Assembly (NCBI GenBank): GCA_035652315.1
Contig: DASREA010000002.1
Location: 61,297 to 125,296 of the forward strand
Source: CANKHA01 sp035652315
Lineage (GTDB): Bacteria; Pseudomonadota; Alphaproteobacteria; Rhizobiales; Xanthobacteraceae
Length of the DNA stretch: 64,000 bases
Reading direction: 5' to 3'
Below the pieces are notes generated by a model. That model ran no database searches, was not told where the DNA came from, and saw only the letters and a program-made list of their open reading frames with translations. Of the stretch, positions 1-9,354 are shown piece after piece (the first letter of the stretch is position 1; every line of letters begins with the position of its first letter). The translations under genes and the position numbers were made by a program.

Positions 1-465
1 TTCCATCCCTTCCTGGATGAGCCGGGAATCGAAATCTACGGTGTCGAGGCGGCGGGGCACGGACTTTCCACCGGCCTGCATGCGGCCTCGATCACCGGCG
101 GGCGGCCCGGCGTGCTGCACGGCAATCGCACCTATCTGCTGATGGATGAGGACGGGCAGATCAAGGACGCCCACTCCATATCCGCCGGCCTGGATTATCC
201 CGGCGTCGGGCCGGAGCATTCCTGGCTGCACGATACCGGCCGCGTCACTTATCTCTCGGCGACCGACGACGAGGCACTCAACGCCTTTCAGGCTCTCTCA
301 AAGCTGGAAGGCATCATTCCCGCGCTGGAATCCGCGCATGCCATCGCCAAGGTTTTGGAGCTCGCGCCGAAAAAGGCGAAAGACCACCTGATGGTGGTGA
401 ATCTATCCGGACGCGGCGACAAGGATCTGCATTCGGTGGCGCAGTATCTCGGAGGCGGATTGTGA
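1..465 (+). CDS. trpB: Tryptophan synthase beta chain, 3' part only
   Basis: The reading frame is open from base 1 and ends with TGA at 463-465, so the N-terminal part lies outside the window. TrpB condenses indole with L-serine, using PLP, to make tryptophan. The visible 154 residues carry the typical TrpB end: IYGVEAAGHG, GVLHGNRTYLL, HSISAGLDYPGVGPEH and an EGIIPALESAHA stretch. The PLP lysine and the glycine loop are not in view. Its stop overlaps the trpA start in GTGA, so the two chains are probably translationally coupled and form the alpha2-beta2 complex. Confidence 0.97.
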   Translation, partial: FHPFLDEPGIEIYGVEAAGHGLSTGLHAASITGGRPGVLHGNRTYLLMDEDGQIKDAHSISAGLDYPGVGPEHSWLHDTGRVTYLSATDDEALNAFQALSKLEGIIPALESAHAIAKVLELAPKKAKDHLMVVNLSGRGDKDLHSVAQYLGGGL

Positions 466-1301
466 CAACCCGCATTGACCGCCGTTTCGCCGCGCTGCGA
501 CGCGAGGGCCGTCCCGCACTCGTCACCTTCGTCACCGCGGGCGACCCCGATGCGCGGACTTCCGCGGCGATTCTGCGCGCGCTGCCCGGCGCCGGTGCCG
601 ATGTGATCGAGCTTGGCGTGCCGTTCAGCGATCCGATGGCCGACGGCCCCGCCATCCAGGCGTCCTCGCAGCGTGCGCTGAAAGCCGGGCAAAGCCTGAA
701 GAAGACGCTCACCATGGTGCGCGACTTCCGCCGCGGCGACGCGGAAACGCCGATCGTGCTGATGGGCTATTACAATCCGATCTACATCTACGGCGTGGAG
801 CGGTTTCTCGCCGATGCCAAGACCGCCGGCGTCGACGGTCTGATCGTCGTCGATCTGCCGCCGGAGGAGGACGCCGAGCTGTGCATTCCGGCGCTGAAGG
901 CGGGACTGAATTTCATCCGCCTCGCCACCCCGACCACGGACGACAAGCGGCTCCCCGCGGTGCTCACGAATACCTCGGGCTTTGTCTACTATGTTTCAAT
1001 CACCGGCATCACCGGATCGGCGGCGCCTGACGCGGGCCGCGTCGCCAAGGCGGTGGCCCGCATCAAGCGGCATAGCCCGTTGCCGGTCGCAGTCGGCTTC
1101 GGCGTGAAGACTGCCGAACAGGCGCGCGTCATCGCGCAAAACGCGGATGGCGTGGTGATCGGCTCGGCCCTGGTGGAGGCGCTGCGCGCGACCCTCGATG
1201 CCCACGGCAAGGCAACGGCCGGCAGTGCCAAAGCCGTTACTGACCTGGTGGCTCAACTCGCGGCGGGCGTGCGCAGCGTCAAACGGGTGGCGGCTGAATA
1301 A
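462..1301 (+). CDS. trpA: Tryptophan synthase alpha chain
   Basis: TrpA cleaves indole-3-glycerol phosphate to indole and glyceraldehyde 3-phosphate and passes indole to TrpB. The 279-residue TIM barrel has the usual length. Catalytic acids are visible as E50 in VIELGVPFSDP and D61 in MADGPAIQ. The phosphate-binding end shows GFGVKTAEQ and GSALVEAL. The start is GTG at 462, overlapping the trpB stop by four bases. No terminator was seen between it and the opposite-strand transpeptidase ten bases further on. Confidence 0.97.
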   Translation: MTTRIDRRFAALRREGRPALVTFVTAGDPDARTSAAILRALPGAGADVIELGVPFSDPMADGPAIQASSQRALKAGQSLKKTLTMVRDFRRGDAETPIVLMGYYNPIYIYGVERFLADAKTAGVDGLIVVDLPPEEDAELCIPALKAGLNFIRLATPTTDDKRLPAVLTNTSGFVYYVSITGITGSAAPDAGRVAKAVARIKRHSPLPVAVGFGVKTAEQARVIAQNADGVVIGSALVEALRATLDAHGKATAGSAKAVTDLVAQLAAGVRSVKRVAAE

Positions 1302-1311
1302 CGGCGACCTG

Positions 1312-1818
1312 TTACTGAACGACGACCGTCGTGCCGATCGGCGTGTGGTTATAGAGATCGATCACGTCGTCGTTGTACATGCGGATGCAGCCGGACGAGA
1401 CCGCGGTGCCGATCGCCCAAGGCTCGTTGGTGCCGTGGATTCGATAGAGTGATGACCCGAGATAGAGCGCCCGCGCGCCCATGGGATTTTCGGGGCCGCC
1501 CGCCATATGCACCGGCAATTCCGGTTTGCGCTTGAGCATCTGTTCCGGCGGATTCCAGTCCGGCCATTCGCGCTTGTCGCTTACCGTGCTGACGCCGGAC
1601 CAGGAGCGCCCCTGTTCGCCCACCGCAATGGCATAGACCTTGGCTTTGCCGCCGGGCTCGACGTGATAAAGCCGCCGCTCCCTCGTGCTCACCACGATAG
1701 TGCCGGGGGCATATTTCCCGGCGTAGCTCACTTCGCGGGGCGGAATGATCGTGTAATAGGTGCCGCAGCCACCGAGCAGGCTTCCCAGGAAAAGAACGAG
1801 GAATACGGAATTTCGCAT
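1312..1818 (-). CDS. L,D-transpeptidase (YkuD family) lipoprotein
   Basis: Likely peptidoglycan cross-linking enzyme forming 3-3 links, or attaching a protein to peptidoglycan, in the periplasm. From the ATG at 1818, preceded by CGGAG, the protein has 168 residues. It starts with a signal peptide and lipobox (LLGGC, lipidated Cys18). The YkuD catalytic block holds His128 in HGTNEPWAIG and Cys144 in SSGCIRMYNDDVIDLY. A longer reading frame starts upstream, but its extra 31 residues are not signal-like. It is convergent with trpA. A paralogue without a lipobox lies at 16230-16748. Confidence 0.9.
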   Translation of the reverse strand: MRNSVFLVLFLGSLLGGCGTYYTIIPPREVSYAGKYAPGTIVVSTRERRLYHVEPGGKAKVYAIAVGEQGRSWSGVSTVSDKREWPDWNPPEQMLKRKPELPVHMAGGPENPMGARALYLGSSLYRIHGTNEPWAIGTAVSSGCIRMYNDDVIDLYNHTPIGTTVVVQ

Positions 1819-2051
1819 GGCTCCGGATCGGCGTTGTGATGGTCGGGGGGTGTCAGAATCCAGGCGCAAATTAGCAAAGGACGCGGCGCGGTGCCGTTGC
1901 CAATCTGCCACAACCCGCCGGAAAGTGAGATTTGCCGCGGCGAAAAAGGTCGGCTTCGTGACGGTAACCGAATCATCCGATGCCCGCGGTCCAAGGGGTA
2001 GGAAGTTGCGCCTGCCCGGCCTAAATTAGGCGAAATTGGCGGAGTTATCGA

Positions 2052-3005
2052 ATGAACTGGATCTCCAATGTGGTGCGGCCGAAGATCCGCAACATCCTCA
2101 AGCGCGAGGTGCCGGAGAACCTGTGGATCAAGTGCCCCGAAACAGGGCAGCTCGTCTTTTACAAGGACGTCGAGGCCAACCAGTTCGTCATTCCCGAATC
2201 CAACTACCACATGCGCATGGGCGCTGTGGCACGGATGAAATCGATGTTCGACGGCGAGACCTGGTTTGACATCGCCGTACCCGAGGTTCCTGCCGATCCG
2301 CTGAAATTCCGCGACGAGCGGCGCTACGTCGATCGCCTGAAGGACGCCCGCGCCAAGACTGGGCTCAACGACGCCGTCAAGGTCGGCTTCGGCAAGCTTG
2401 AGGGGCTGCCGGTAGTGATCGCGGTGCAGGACTTCGACTTCATGGGCGGTTCGCTCGGCATGGCGGCGGCCGAAGCGGTCATCAAGGGCATGGAGAAAGC
2501 GGTGGAAAAGGGCACGCCCTTCATCATGTTCGCGGCCTCCGGAGGAGCGCGCATGCAGGAGGGTATCCTTTCGTTGATGCAATTGCCGCGCACGACGGTG
2601 GCGGTGCAGTTGCTGCGCGAGGCCAAGAAGCCTTACATCGTGGTGTTGACCAATCCCACCACCGGCGGCGTGACCGCCTCCTACGCCATGCTCGGCGATA
2701 TCCATATCGCGGAGCCGGGCGCGTTGATCGGTTTTGCCGGCCCGCGCGTCATCGAGCAGACGATCCGAGAAAAGCTGCCCGAGGGCTTTCAGCGCGCCGA
2801 ATATCTGAAAGAGCACGGCATGGTGGACATGGTAGTGCACCGGCACAAGCTTCGCCCAACCATCGCCGCGCTATGCCGGTTGTTGACCAAGGCGCCCGCC
2901 GTTGCAGTAAGCACGGGCGCCATGATTCCGGTGCCCGCTCAAGCCGCGCCGCCGCCGGCGGCCGCGGCGGCCATGGCGATTCCCGATGCGCCGCCGGGCT
3001 CGTGA
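2052..3005 (+). CDS. accD: Acetyl-CoA carboxylase carboxyltransferase beta subunit
   Basis: AccD with AccA moves the carboxyl group from biotin to acetyl-CoA, making malonyl-CoA for fatty acid synthesis. The 317-residue protein shows the carboxyltransferase core, including FAASGGARMQEG, TNPTTGGVTASYAMLGD and GFAGPRVIEQTI. The N-terminal region that forms a four-cysteine zinc ribbon in E. coli keeps only one cysteine (Cys28 in WIKCPETGQ). From memory, alphaproteobacterial AccD proteins often look like this. The C-terminus is an Ala/Pro-rich tail. folC follows downstream, a common pairing. Confidence 0.96.
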   Translation: MNWISNVVRPKIRNILKREVPENLWIKCPETGQLVFYKDVEANQFVIPESNYHMRMGAVARMKSMFDGETWFDIAVPEVPADPLKFRDERRYVDRLKDARAKTGLNDAVKVGFGKLEGLPVVIAVQDFDFMGGSLGMAAAEAVIKGMEKAVEKGTPFIMFAASGGARMQEGILSLMQLPRTTVAVQLLREAKKPYIVVLTNPTTGGVTASYAMLGDIHIAEPGALIGFAGPRVIEQTIREKLPEGFQRAEYLKEHGMVDMVVHRHKLRPTIAALCRLLTKAPAVAVSTGAMIPVPAQAAPPPAAAAAMAIPDAPPGS

Positions 3006-3049
3006 CCGGCACGCCCCTCGCGCGGAAATTCCGCCTTATCGTTGACGGC

Positions 3050-4369
3050 ATGAATTCCATCGACGCCATCGTCGCGCGTCTATTGACGCTGCATCCCAAG
3101 CTGATCGATCTCACGCTCGATCGGATGTGGCGCATTCTCGGCCAGCTCGACCATCCAGAACGCAAGCTGCCCCCGGTCATCCATGTCGCCGGGACGAACG
3201 GCAAGGGTTCGGTCATCGCCTTCATGCGCGCGATGCTCGAAGCCGCCGGCCGGCACGTGCATGTCTATACCTCGCCGCATCTTGTGCGCTTCAACGAGCG
3301 CTTCCGCCTCGGTGCGGCGGGTGGCGGGCATTTGGTTTCCGATGAGGAATTGTTGGACGTCCTGGCGGAATGCGAACGCGTCAACGCCGGCAGCCCGATC
3401 ACCGTTTTCGAGATCACCACCGCCGCCGGGCTGCTGCTGTTCTCACGCCATCCCGCCGACGCGCTGTTGCTGGAAGTGGGGCTTGGCGGCCGTCTCGATG
3501 CCACCAACGTCATCGATCGGCCGCTCGCCAGCGTGATCACGCCGATTTCGCGCGACCATGCCGAATATCTTGGAACCGAGATCGATCAGATCGCGGCGGA
3601 GAAGGCCGGCATCATCAAGCGCGGCGCGCCGGTCATCGTCGGGCCGCAGCCGCGCGATGCGCTGGCCGCGATCGAGCGGCAGGCGGCGCGGGTCTCGGCG
3701 CCCCTGCGCATCGCGGGTGAGGATTGGATGGCGACCGAGGAACGCGGACGGCTGGTGTTTCAGGACGATGAGCGGCTGCTCGATCTACCCGCGCCGAAGC
3801 TTTACGGCCGTCATCAGTTCGACAATGCGGGCCTCGCCATTGCCGCGCTGCGGGCGATCCCGTCACTCGCGCCGCCGGCCGCGGCTTTCGAGAAAGGCAT
3901 CGTGACCGCCGACTGGCCGGCGCGCATGCAACGCCTGGCGCAAGGCCGCTTGGTGTCGCTGGCGCCCCCGGGCAGCGAAATCTGGCTTGACGGCGGCCAC
4001 AATCCCGACGGCGGCCGCGCCATTGCCGAAGCCATTGCCGGCCTCGAGGAGCGGGTATCGCGGCCGCTGGTCATGATTGTCGGGATGCTCAACAGCAAAG
4101 ATTGCGAAGGCTTTCTGCGCAATTTCGCCGGGCTCGCGCGCCGGGTAATGACGATCCCCATCGCCAATCAAAAGAACAGCCTCTCTGCGGATGCCATTGC
4201 CGATGCGGCGCGGGCCATCGGCCTGCCGGCGACGAGCCGCGGCGGCATCGGGGCGGCCATGGCAGCGGTCGGCAAGCTCGAGCTCGATCCGCCGCCGCGC
4301 ATCCTGATCACCGGCTCGCTCTATCTCGCCGGCGAAGTGCTGCGCGAGAACGGCACCTTGCCGCAGTGA
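3050..4369 (+). CDS. folC: Bifunctional folylpolyglutamate synthase / dihydrofolate synthase
   Basis: FolC adds glutamate to dihydropteroate and then to folates, using ATP. The 439-residue protein has the Mur-ligase P-loop HVAGTNGKGS (residues 45-54), an HVYTSPHL stretch, LEVGLGGRLDATN and the DGGHNPDGG motif of the C-terminal domain. I chose the ATG at 3050 because similarity starts with MNSIDAIVARLL. A GTG at 3002 overlapping the accD stop (GTGA) is a possible coupled start that would add 16 residues. Confidence 0.94.
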   Translation: MNSIDAIVARLLTLHPKLIDLTLDRMWRILGQLDHPERKLPPVIHVAGTNGKGSVIAFMRAMLEAAGRHVHVYTSPHLVRFNERFRLGAAGGGHLVSDEELLDVLAECERVNAGSPITVFEITTAAGLLLFSRHPADALLLEVGLGGRLDATNVIDRPLASVITPISRDHAEYLGTEIDQIAAEKAGIIKRGAPVIVGPQPRDALAAIERQAARVSAPLRIAGEDWMATEERGRLVFQDDERLLDLPAPKLYGRHQFDNAGLAIAALRAIPSLAPPAAAFEKGIVTADWPARMQRLAQGRLVSLAPPGSEIWLDGGHNPDGGRAIAEAIAGLEERVSRPLVMIVGMLNSKDCEGFLRNFAGLARRVMTIPIANQKNSLSADAIADAARAIGLPATSRGGIGAAMAAVGKLELDPPPRILITGSLYLAGEVLRENGTLPQ

Positions 4370-4521
4370 TATCCCTTGCCAGGAGGGCGGACGCGAGCGA
4401 AGCGAGCGGCCCGGTGGGGCGCAAAGGCAGCCTAAGCCATGCCTATCTCGACGTAAGGCTTCCAATGGGCGACACTCGGCCGTCCTTCGCTTTGTGATTC
4501 CCCATCCAGCAAGGTCTCGGC

Positions 4522-7500
4522 ATGCCGGTGGAAGGCTCGATCGGCACTGAACAAGAACAGGACATTGCCGCGCTGCTCGATCGCGCGGCGAATGAATTGC
4601 GCGGCCGCGAGCCGCATATTCCGAAAAATTTTGTGCATCAGCTCTTCGGCCAGGTCGCGGCTGACGATCTCGCCGCTTATGAGCCGCAAGCGATTGCCGA
4701 TTTCGCTCGGCAGGCCTGGGCTTTCCTCGCCACGCGCCGCCCGGGCGCGCCGAAGATCCGCTTCGTCGACGCGGCCGCAGAGCTGAACGGCGCCCCGCCG
4801 GTCTCCGTCATCGAGATCGTCAACGACGACATGCCCTTTCTGGTCGATTCGGTGCTGGGCGAACTCGGCGAGTTTGGGCTGCGCATCCGCCTCGTCGCCC
4901 ATCCGGTGCTTACCGTCGAGCGCGACGCCGGCGGCGAGCTCGCCGCTTTCGCCAGCGCCGCGCCGGGGGCGCTCGGGGCGCTGCGCGAAAGCTTCATCCA
5001 TATCCATCTCGATCATCCGGGCGACGACAGCCGCCGCGCGGAAATCGTGCAGGCGATCGAGCAGGTGCTGGCGCAGGTGCGCGTCTGCGTGCAGGATTGG
5101 CGCGCCATGCTCGGCCGCCTCGCCGACGTGATCGCCGAGCTGAAGGCGAATCCGCCGCCGATCGTGGTGGATGAGATCGCGGAAGCGATCCAGTTTCTCG
5201 AATGGCTGCTTTCCGACAACTTTACCTTCATCGGCCTGCGCGAATATATGTTCGCCGGCGCCGATCAGGATTGCGAATTCCAGCCGGTGTCCGGCAGCGC
5301 GCTCGGCCTGTTGCGCGATCCCTTGCTGCAGGTGCTGCGCCGCGGCGGCGAGCCGGTTCTGGTGACGCCGGAAATCCGCGCCTTCCTGCAGGAGCCGAAA
5401 GTCCTCATCGTCACCAAAGCCAATGTGCGCTCGCGCATCCACCGGCGGGTTTACCTCGACTACATCGGCGTCAAACGCTTCGATTCCGACGGTCGCGTGG
5501 TCGGTGAAATCCGCATCGTCGGCCTGTTCACGTCGACGGCTTACACGCGGTCGGCGCGCGGCATTCCCTATTTGCGGCGCAAGATCGATGCCGTCCTGCG
5601 GCGCGCCGGTTTCGACCCTGGCGGCCATTCCGGCAAGGCGCTGGTCAACGTGCTGGAAACCTACCCGCGCGACGAGCTGTTCCAGATCGATGAAGACACG
5701 CTGCATCGATTCGCGCTGATCGTTCTGCGGCTCGATGAACGCCCGCGCTTGCGGGTGCTGCCGCGGCGGGACCGCTTCGACCGTTTCGTTTCAATCCTCG
5801 TCTATGTGCCGCGCGAGCGTTACGACAGCGCCATCCGCTCCGAGATCGGCGCATATCTCGCCGGAGCCTATAACGGTCGGGTCTCCGCCTATTATCCGTT
5901 TTTCCCGGAAGGCCCGCTGGTGCGCGTGCATTACATCATCGGCCGCAGCGGCGGCGCGGCGCCGAATCCGGAGCGCGCCGTGCTCGAGCGCGCAGTCGGT
6001 CAGATCGTGCGCACCTGGAGCGATGGGCTTGCCGACGCGCTTGCCGAGGCTTTCGAGGCCCAACGCGCGCAGGCGCTGTTCCAACGTTACCGCGACGCCT
6101 TTTCCGCCGGCTACCGCGAAGTCTGCCGGCCGTCGACCGCGGTAGAGGATATCCGGATCATTGAAGGCTTGTCGTCGGAGCGGCCGCTGGACGTCAATTT
6201 CCATATCCGCTCGGCGCCGGATGGCGGCGGGATCGGACTCAAGGTCTGGAGCTGCGCGCGGCCGATTCCCTTGTCCGAGCGGGTCCCGGTTTTGGAAAAC
6301 ATGGGGTTCCGCGTCGTCGACGAGCGCACCGAGCACATCCAGCCGGGGGAAGGCGAGCCCGGCGTCTGGTTCCACGACATGTTGCTGCAGCGCGCCGACG
6401 GCCAAGCCGATCTCGGCGACGCCAAGGACCGGCTGGAAGCCCTGTTCCTCAAAGTCATGGGCGGCTTGGCCGAGGACGACGGCTACAATTCGCTGGTGCT
6501 GCGCGCGGGCCTGCCTTGGCGCGACATCGTGCTGCTGCGGGCGATCTCGCGGTTTCTGCGCCAGATCAGCATTCCATTTTCGCAAGATTACATGTGGGCG
6601 ACGCTGCGCAAGCATGCCACCATCGCCGCTGTCATCGTCGACCTGTTTCATGCCCGCTTCGATCCGGCCGGCGCGGCGCCGCGCCGCGCGGCGCGCCAGG
6701 ACGAAATCAGGTCGGCGATCGAAGCCGCTTTGCAAAAGGTGGCCAGTCTCGACGAGGACCGCATCCTGCGGCGCTTCATCAATGCTGTGAATGCCGCGCT
6801 GCGCACGAATTTCTATCAGATCGACACGCGCGGCCAGCCGAAGGACGTGATTGCGATCAAATTCGACAGCCGCAAGCTCGACGATATGCCGTTGCCGCGG
6901 CCGCTCTATGAAATCTTCGTCTATTCGCCGCGCGTAGAGGGCGTGCATCTGCGTTTCGGCAAGGTGGCGCGCGGCGGCATCCGCTGGTCGGACCGGCCGC
7001 AGGATTTCCGCACCGAGATATTGGGGCTAGTCAAAGCGCAACAGGTGAAGAACGCCGTTATCGTGCCGGTCGGCGCCAAGGGCGGGTTCGTGCCGAAGCA
7101 TATGCCCGCCGGCGGGCCGCGCGAGGCGATCCAGGCGGAAGGCGTCGCCGCTTACAAGCTCTTCATCTCGGCGCTGCTCGACATCACCGACAATCTCGAC
7201 ATGCAACAGGTGGTGCCGCCGGAAAGGGTGGTGCGCCACGACGACGACGATCCTTATCTGGTGGTCGCCGCCGACAAAGGCACGGCGACCTTTTCCGATA
7301 TTGCCAATGCCATTTCGATCGCGCGCCATTTCTGGCTGGGCGATGCTTTCGCTTCCGGAGGCTCGGCGGGTTACGACCACAAGAAGATGGGCATCACCGC
7401 GCGCGGCGCCTGGGAAGCGGTGAAGCGCCATTTCCGCGAAATGAACGTGGACATTGGCGCGATGCCGTTCACTGTCGCCGGGGTCGGCGATATGTCCGGC

Positions 7501-9354
7501 GATGTCTTCGGCAACGGCATGCTGCGCGAACGCACCATCAAGCTCGTCGCCGCCTTCGATCACCGAGACATTTTCCTCGATCCCGCACCCGATCCCGAAA
7601 GGAGCTTTGCCGAGCGCAAGCGGCTATTCGATCTGCCGCGCTCGAGCTGGCAGGACTATGACAAGGCCTTGATTTCCAAGGGCGGCGGCGTCTTCCCGCG
7701 CGGCGCCAAGGAAATCCCGGTATCGCAGGAAGTCGCCGCGTTATTGGAGTTGGCGCCGGGCAAAGCGACGCCGCCGGAGTTGATCAAGGCGATTCTCAAG
7801 ATGCCGGTCGATCTTCTCTGGTTCGGCGGCATCGGCACGTATGTGCGTGCCTCAAGCGAAACCGACGACAGCGTAGGCGACCGCGCCAACGATGCGGTTC
7901 GCGTCCGCGCCGCGGAGTTGCGCTGCAAGGTGATCGGAGAGGGCGCCAACCTCGGCATGACGCAGCGCGGCCGGGTGGAGGCGGCGATGCACGGCATCCG
8001 CCTCAACACCGACGCCATCGACAATTCGGCCGGGGTCAATACCTCCGATGTCGAGGTGAATATCAAGATCGCCCTGAGCCTGCCCTTGCGCGATGGCCGG
8101 CTGTCGCTGGAAGCGCGCAACGCATTGCTGGTGGAGATGACGGAGGAGGTTGCAGCGCTGGTGTTGCGCAACAACTATCTGCAAACGCTGGCGCTGTCGC
8201 TTTCGGAAAAGCGCAGGCTCGAGGAACTCGGCTTTCTCGAACGGCTGATGCAGATTCTGGAAACGCGCGGCGAGCTCGACCGCGCGGTCGAATTCCTGCC
8301 CGACGCCGTCGAACTGGCCGAGCGGCGCAAGCGGCACAAGGCTCTCACGCGGCCGGAGCTCGCGGTGCTGATGGCCTATGCCAAGCTCTCGCTTTACGCG
8401 GAATTGCTCGAATCGCGCGTGCCCGATGATCCCTATCTCGGCCGAGAGCTCGCGCGCTACTTCCCGACGCCGCTGTCGGCGCAATTTCCCGATGCGCTGG
8501 AGAAGCATCGTCTGCGCCGGGAGATCATCGCCACCCAGCTCGCCAATTCAATGATCAATCGCGGCGGTCCGAGTCTCGTCGTGCGCATCGCCGACCAGAC
8601 CGGCGCATCGGCGGCGGATATTGCCGCGGCCTTTGCCGCGGTCCGCGACAGCTACGGCATGCCGGCGCTGAACGACGAGATCAACGCGCTCGACGCCAAG
8701 ATAGACGGCGCCTTGCAGCTTGAGCTCTATGCCACGGTGGAGGATTTGCTGCTCGACCGGCTCGTCTGGTTCTTGCGCACCGTCGACCTGCAACAGGGAT
8801 TGGCCGGCGTTATCGAACATTATCGGCAGGGCATCGAGGAGGTCGCCGCCACGCTGGTTGAGGCGCTGCCGCAAGAGGAAGCCGCGCGCCGGCAAAAGCG
8901 CGCCGCGGACCTGGTCCAGGGCGGCGTGCCGCAATCGCTGGCGCAGCGGATCGCCGATCTGCCGTTGCTGAAAGCCGCGCCCGACATCGTCCTGGTCGCT
9001 AAGCGAACCGAGTGCAAAGTCGCGGATGTGACCACCACCTATTTCGCCGCCGAATCCTATTTCCGCCTCGGCCGCATCATTGCCACGGCGCGCGGGATCG
9101 CGGTGACCGATTATTTCGACCGGCTGGCGCTCGATCGCGCGCTCGACGGCATCGGCGAGGCCGAACGCCGGATCACCGCGGCAATGATGCAGGCGGACGG
9201 CGCGGGCGATGCCGCGGTGCAGGCCTGGATCAAGCCCCGCGCCGCCGAGGTCGACCGCATCCGCGGCGCCGTGCACGAGATCGCCGGCTCCGGGCTGACG
9301 CTGTCGAAGCTCACGGTGGCGGCGAGCATGCTCGGCGATCTGGCGAAACAATAA
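4522..9354 (+). CDS. NAD-specific glutamate dehydrogenase, 180-kDa type
   Basis: Oxidises glutamate to 2-oxoglutarate and ammonia with NAD, feeding carbon into the TCA cycle. At 1610 residues it matches the very large GDH class typical of Proteobacteria and actinomycetes. The N-terminal half (about 1-700) is a regulatory region. The catalytic core follows, with FGKVARGGIRWSDRPQDFRTE and the KGGFVPK block at residues 853-859. The NAD-binding part includes VIGEGANLGMTQRGR. An AAGG at 4511 precedes the ATG. Its stop codon (9352-9354) directly abuts the purH stop on the other strand, with no spacer. Confidence 0.96.
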   Translation: MPVEGSIGTEQEQDIAALLDRAANELRGREPHIPKNFVHQLFGQVAADDLAAYEPQAIADFARQAWAFLATRRPGAPKIRFVDAAAELNGAPPVSVIEIVNDDMPFLVDSVLGELGEFGLRIRLVAHPVLTVERDAGGELAAFASAAPGALGALRESFIHIHLDHPGDDSRRAEIVQAIEQVLAQVRVCVQDWRAMLGRLADVIAELKANPPPIVVDEIAEAIQFLEWLLSDNFTFIGLREYMFAGADQDCEFQPVSGSALGLLRDPLLQVLRRGGEPVLVTPEIRAFLQEPKVLIVTKANVRSRIHRRVYLDYIGVKRFDSDGRVVGEIRIVGLFTSTAYTRSARGIPYLRRKIDAVLRRAGFDPGGHSGKALVNVLETYPRDELFQIDEDTLHRFALIVLRLDERPRLRVLPRRDRFDRFVSILVYVPRERYDSAIRSEIGAYLAGAYNGRVSAYYPFFPEGPLVRVHYIIGRSGGAAPNPERAVLERAVGQIVRTWSDGLADALAEAFEAQRAQALFQRYRDAFSAGYREVCRPSTAVEDIRIIEGLSSERPLDVNFHIRSAPDGGGIGLKVWSCARPIPLSERVPVLENMGFRVVDERTEHIQPGEGEPGVWFHDMLLQRADGQADLGDAKDRLEALFLKVMGGLAEDDGYNSLVLRAGLPWRDIVLLRAISRFLRQISIPFSQDYMWATLRKHATIAAVIVDLFHARFDPAGAAPRRAARQDEIRSAIEAALQKVASLDEDRILRRFINAVNAALRTNFYQIDTRGQPKDVIAIKFDSRKLDDMPLPRPLYEIFVYSPRVEGVHLRFGKVARGGIRWSDRPQDFRTEILGLVKAQQVKNAVIVPVGAKGGFVPKHMPAGGPREAIQAEGVAAYKLFISALLDITDNLDMQQVVPPERVVRHDDDDPYLVVAADKGTATFSDIANAISIARHFWLGDAFASGGSAGYDHKKMGITARGAWEAVKRHFREMNVDIGAMPFTVAGVGDMSGDVFGNGMLRERTIKLVAAFDHRDIFLDPAPDPERSFAERKRLFDLPRSSWQDYDKALISKGGGVFPRGAKEIPVSQEVAALLELAPGKATPPELIKAILKMPVDLLWFGGIGTYVRASSETDDSVGDRANDAVRVRAAELRCKVIGEGANLGMTQRGRVEAAMHGIRLNTDAIDNSAGVNTSDVEVNIKIALSLPLRDGRLSLEARNALLVEMTEEVAALVLRNNYLQTLALSLSEKRRLEELGFLERLMQILETRGELDRAVEFLPDAVELAERRKRHKALTRPELAVLMAYAKLSLYAELLESRVPDDPYLGRELARYFPTPLSAQFPDALEKHRLRREIIATQLANSMINRGGPSLVVRIADQTGASAADIAAAFAAVRDSYGMPALNDEINALDAKIDGALQLELYATVEDLLLDRLVWFLRTVDLQQGLAGVIEHYRQGIEEVAATLVEALPQEEAARRQKRAADLVQGGVPQSLAQRIADLPLLKAAPDIVLVAKRTECKVADVTTTYFAAESYFRLGRIIATARGIAVTDYFDRLALDRALDGIGEAERRITAAMMQADGAGDAAVQAWIKPRAAEVDRIRGAVHEIAGSGLTLSKLTVAASMLGDLAKQ

